NCBI GenBank assembly: GCA_012270805.1 | Contig: JAAXHR010000456.1 | Span: 1 to 6,002 of the forward strand | Source of the DNA: Dehalococcoidia bacterium | GTDB lineage: Bacteria; Chloroflexota; Dehalococcoidia; Lucifugimonadales; Lucifugimonadaceae | Length of the DNA: 6,002 bases | Direction: 5' to 3' | The notes under the pieces: generated by a model | The model's database searches: none | Seen by the model: the letters and a program-made list of their open reading frames with translations, nothing else | What the model was told of the DNA's origin: nothing | Translations under genes and position numbers: made by a program | Shown: piece after piece, positions 5,805-6,002 of the stretch | Layout of the letters: every line of letters starts with the position of its first letter | How positions within the stretch are numbered: the first letter of the stretch is position 1

Positions 5805-6002
5805 CTAGAAATCCGGCTCCATGCTGACGCTTAGCCAGCCGATGGGGCCGCGGTCGTCGGCGTACCAGAGGCGGTTGTCTTTGATGGTCATGCCGTGGAC
5901 TTGGACGGGGTGCGGGACGCGGAATACGTCGTAGGTTCGGCCGTCTTCGATGCGTTGTCGGCACACGATGCCGAACGAGGTGTCAGATACCCACATGTGT
6001 CC
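5805..6002 (-). CDS. Probable beta-propeller protein, C-terminal end (cut by right window edge)
   Basis: The last 65 residues of a leftward gene are visible, ending with the TAG at 5807-5805. The frame remains open to the right edge, and the two codons before the internal Met read Gly-His, so the true start lies outside the window. The segments GHMWVSDTSFGIV near the edge and VHGMTIKDNRLWYADD (about residues 33-48 of the visible part) are successive strands of the repeating kind found in NHL, Vgb and SMP-30/gluconolactonase-type beta propellers, where an HG or GH precedes a LW-x-x-D strand. Such proteins include lactone hydrolases and secreted binding proteins. With only one or two blades visible the exact family and any catalytic residues cannot be assigned. 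It converges on the nuclease-helicase cassette and its composition resembles the epimerase block at the left end. Confidence 0.65.
   Translation of the reverse strand, partial: GHMWVSDTSFGIVCRQRIEDGRTYDVFRVPHPVQVHGMTIKDNRLWYADDRGPIGWLSVSMEPDF

Noticed and set aside
5761..5964. A 67-codon Arg/Pro-rich minus-strand open frame at the right end
   Set aside because: It is a frame shadow of the propeller gene, which has sensible beta-strand repeats and stays open to the window edge.

Overview
The window looks like a stretch of a mid-to-high G+C environmental bacterial chromosome. Two gene blocks on the minus strand, at the left and right ends, encode accessory metabolic enzymes: a phosphotriesterase-family hydrolase, an NAD-dependent epimerase/dehydratase and the end of a beta-propeller protein. 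This mix would fit uncultured marine or soil lineages such as Chloroflexota, but that is a style-based guess. No marker gene is present and the taxon cannot be fixed from this sequence.

Layout. Positions 1-305 (minus) hold the N-terminal third of a phosphotriesterase-like metallohydrolase, cut by the window edge. Positions 360-1220 (minus) hold a complete 286-residue Rossmann-fold epimerase/dehydratase, which lies 54 bases upstream of the hydrolase in the direction of transcription and probably shares its mRNA. A 124-base divergent intergenic region (1221-1344) follows. Positions 1345-5697 (plus) carry a compact two-gene cassette. The first gene encodes a 1241-residue protein that fuses an N-terminal DUF559/Vsr-like PD-(D/E)XK nuclease domain to a RecQ-type superfamily 2 helicase and a long helical C-terminal region. 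The second, only 3 bases downstream with its own strong ribosome binding site, encodes a 207-residue coiled-coil protein with a single C-terminal transmembrane helix. The cassette ends in a structured, terminator-like stretch (5696-5790). From 5805 to the right edge the minus strand carries the C-terminal end of a probable beta-propeller protein.

Interpretation. The central cassette stands out. It runs opposite to both flanking blocks, is locally much more AT-rich in places, and pairs a nuclease-helicase with a tail-anchored coiled-coil membrane protein. A nuclease-helicase next to a small membrane protein is a recurring plan in anti-phage and anti-plasmid defence (for example the general logic of Zorya, although no Zorya component is recognisable here). 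I propose it as a candidate defence system whose exact combination I do not recognise as a named one. The defence role is an inference from architecture and context; the helicase, nuclease-fold and membrane assignments rest on motifs visible in the sequence.
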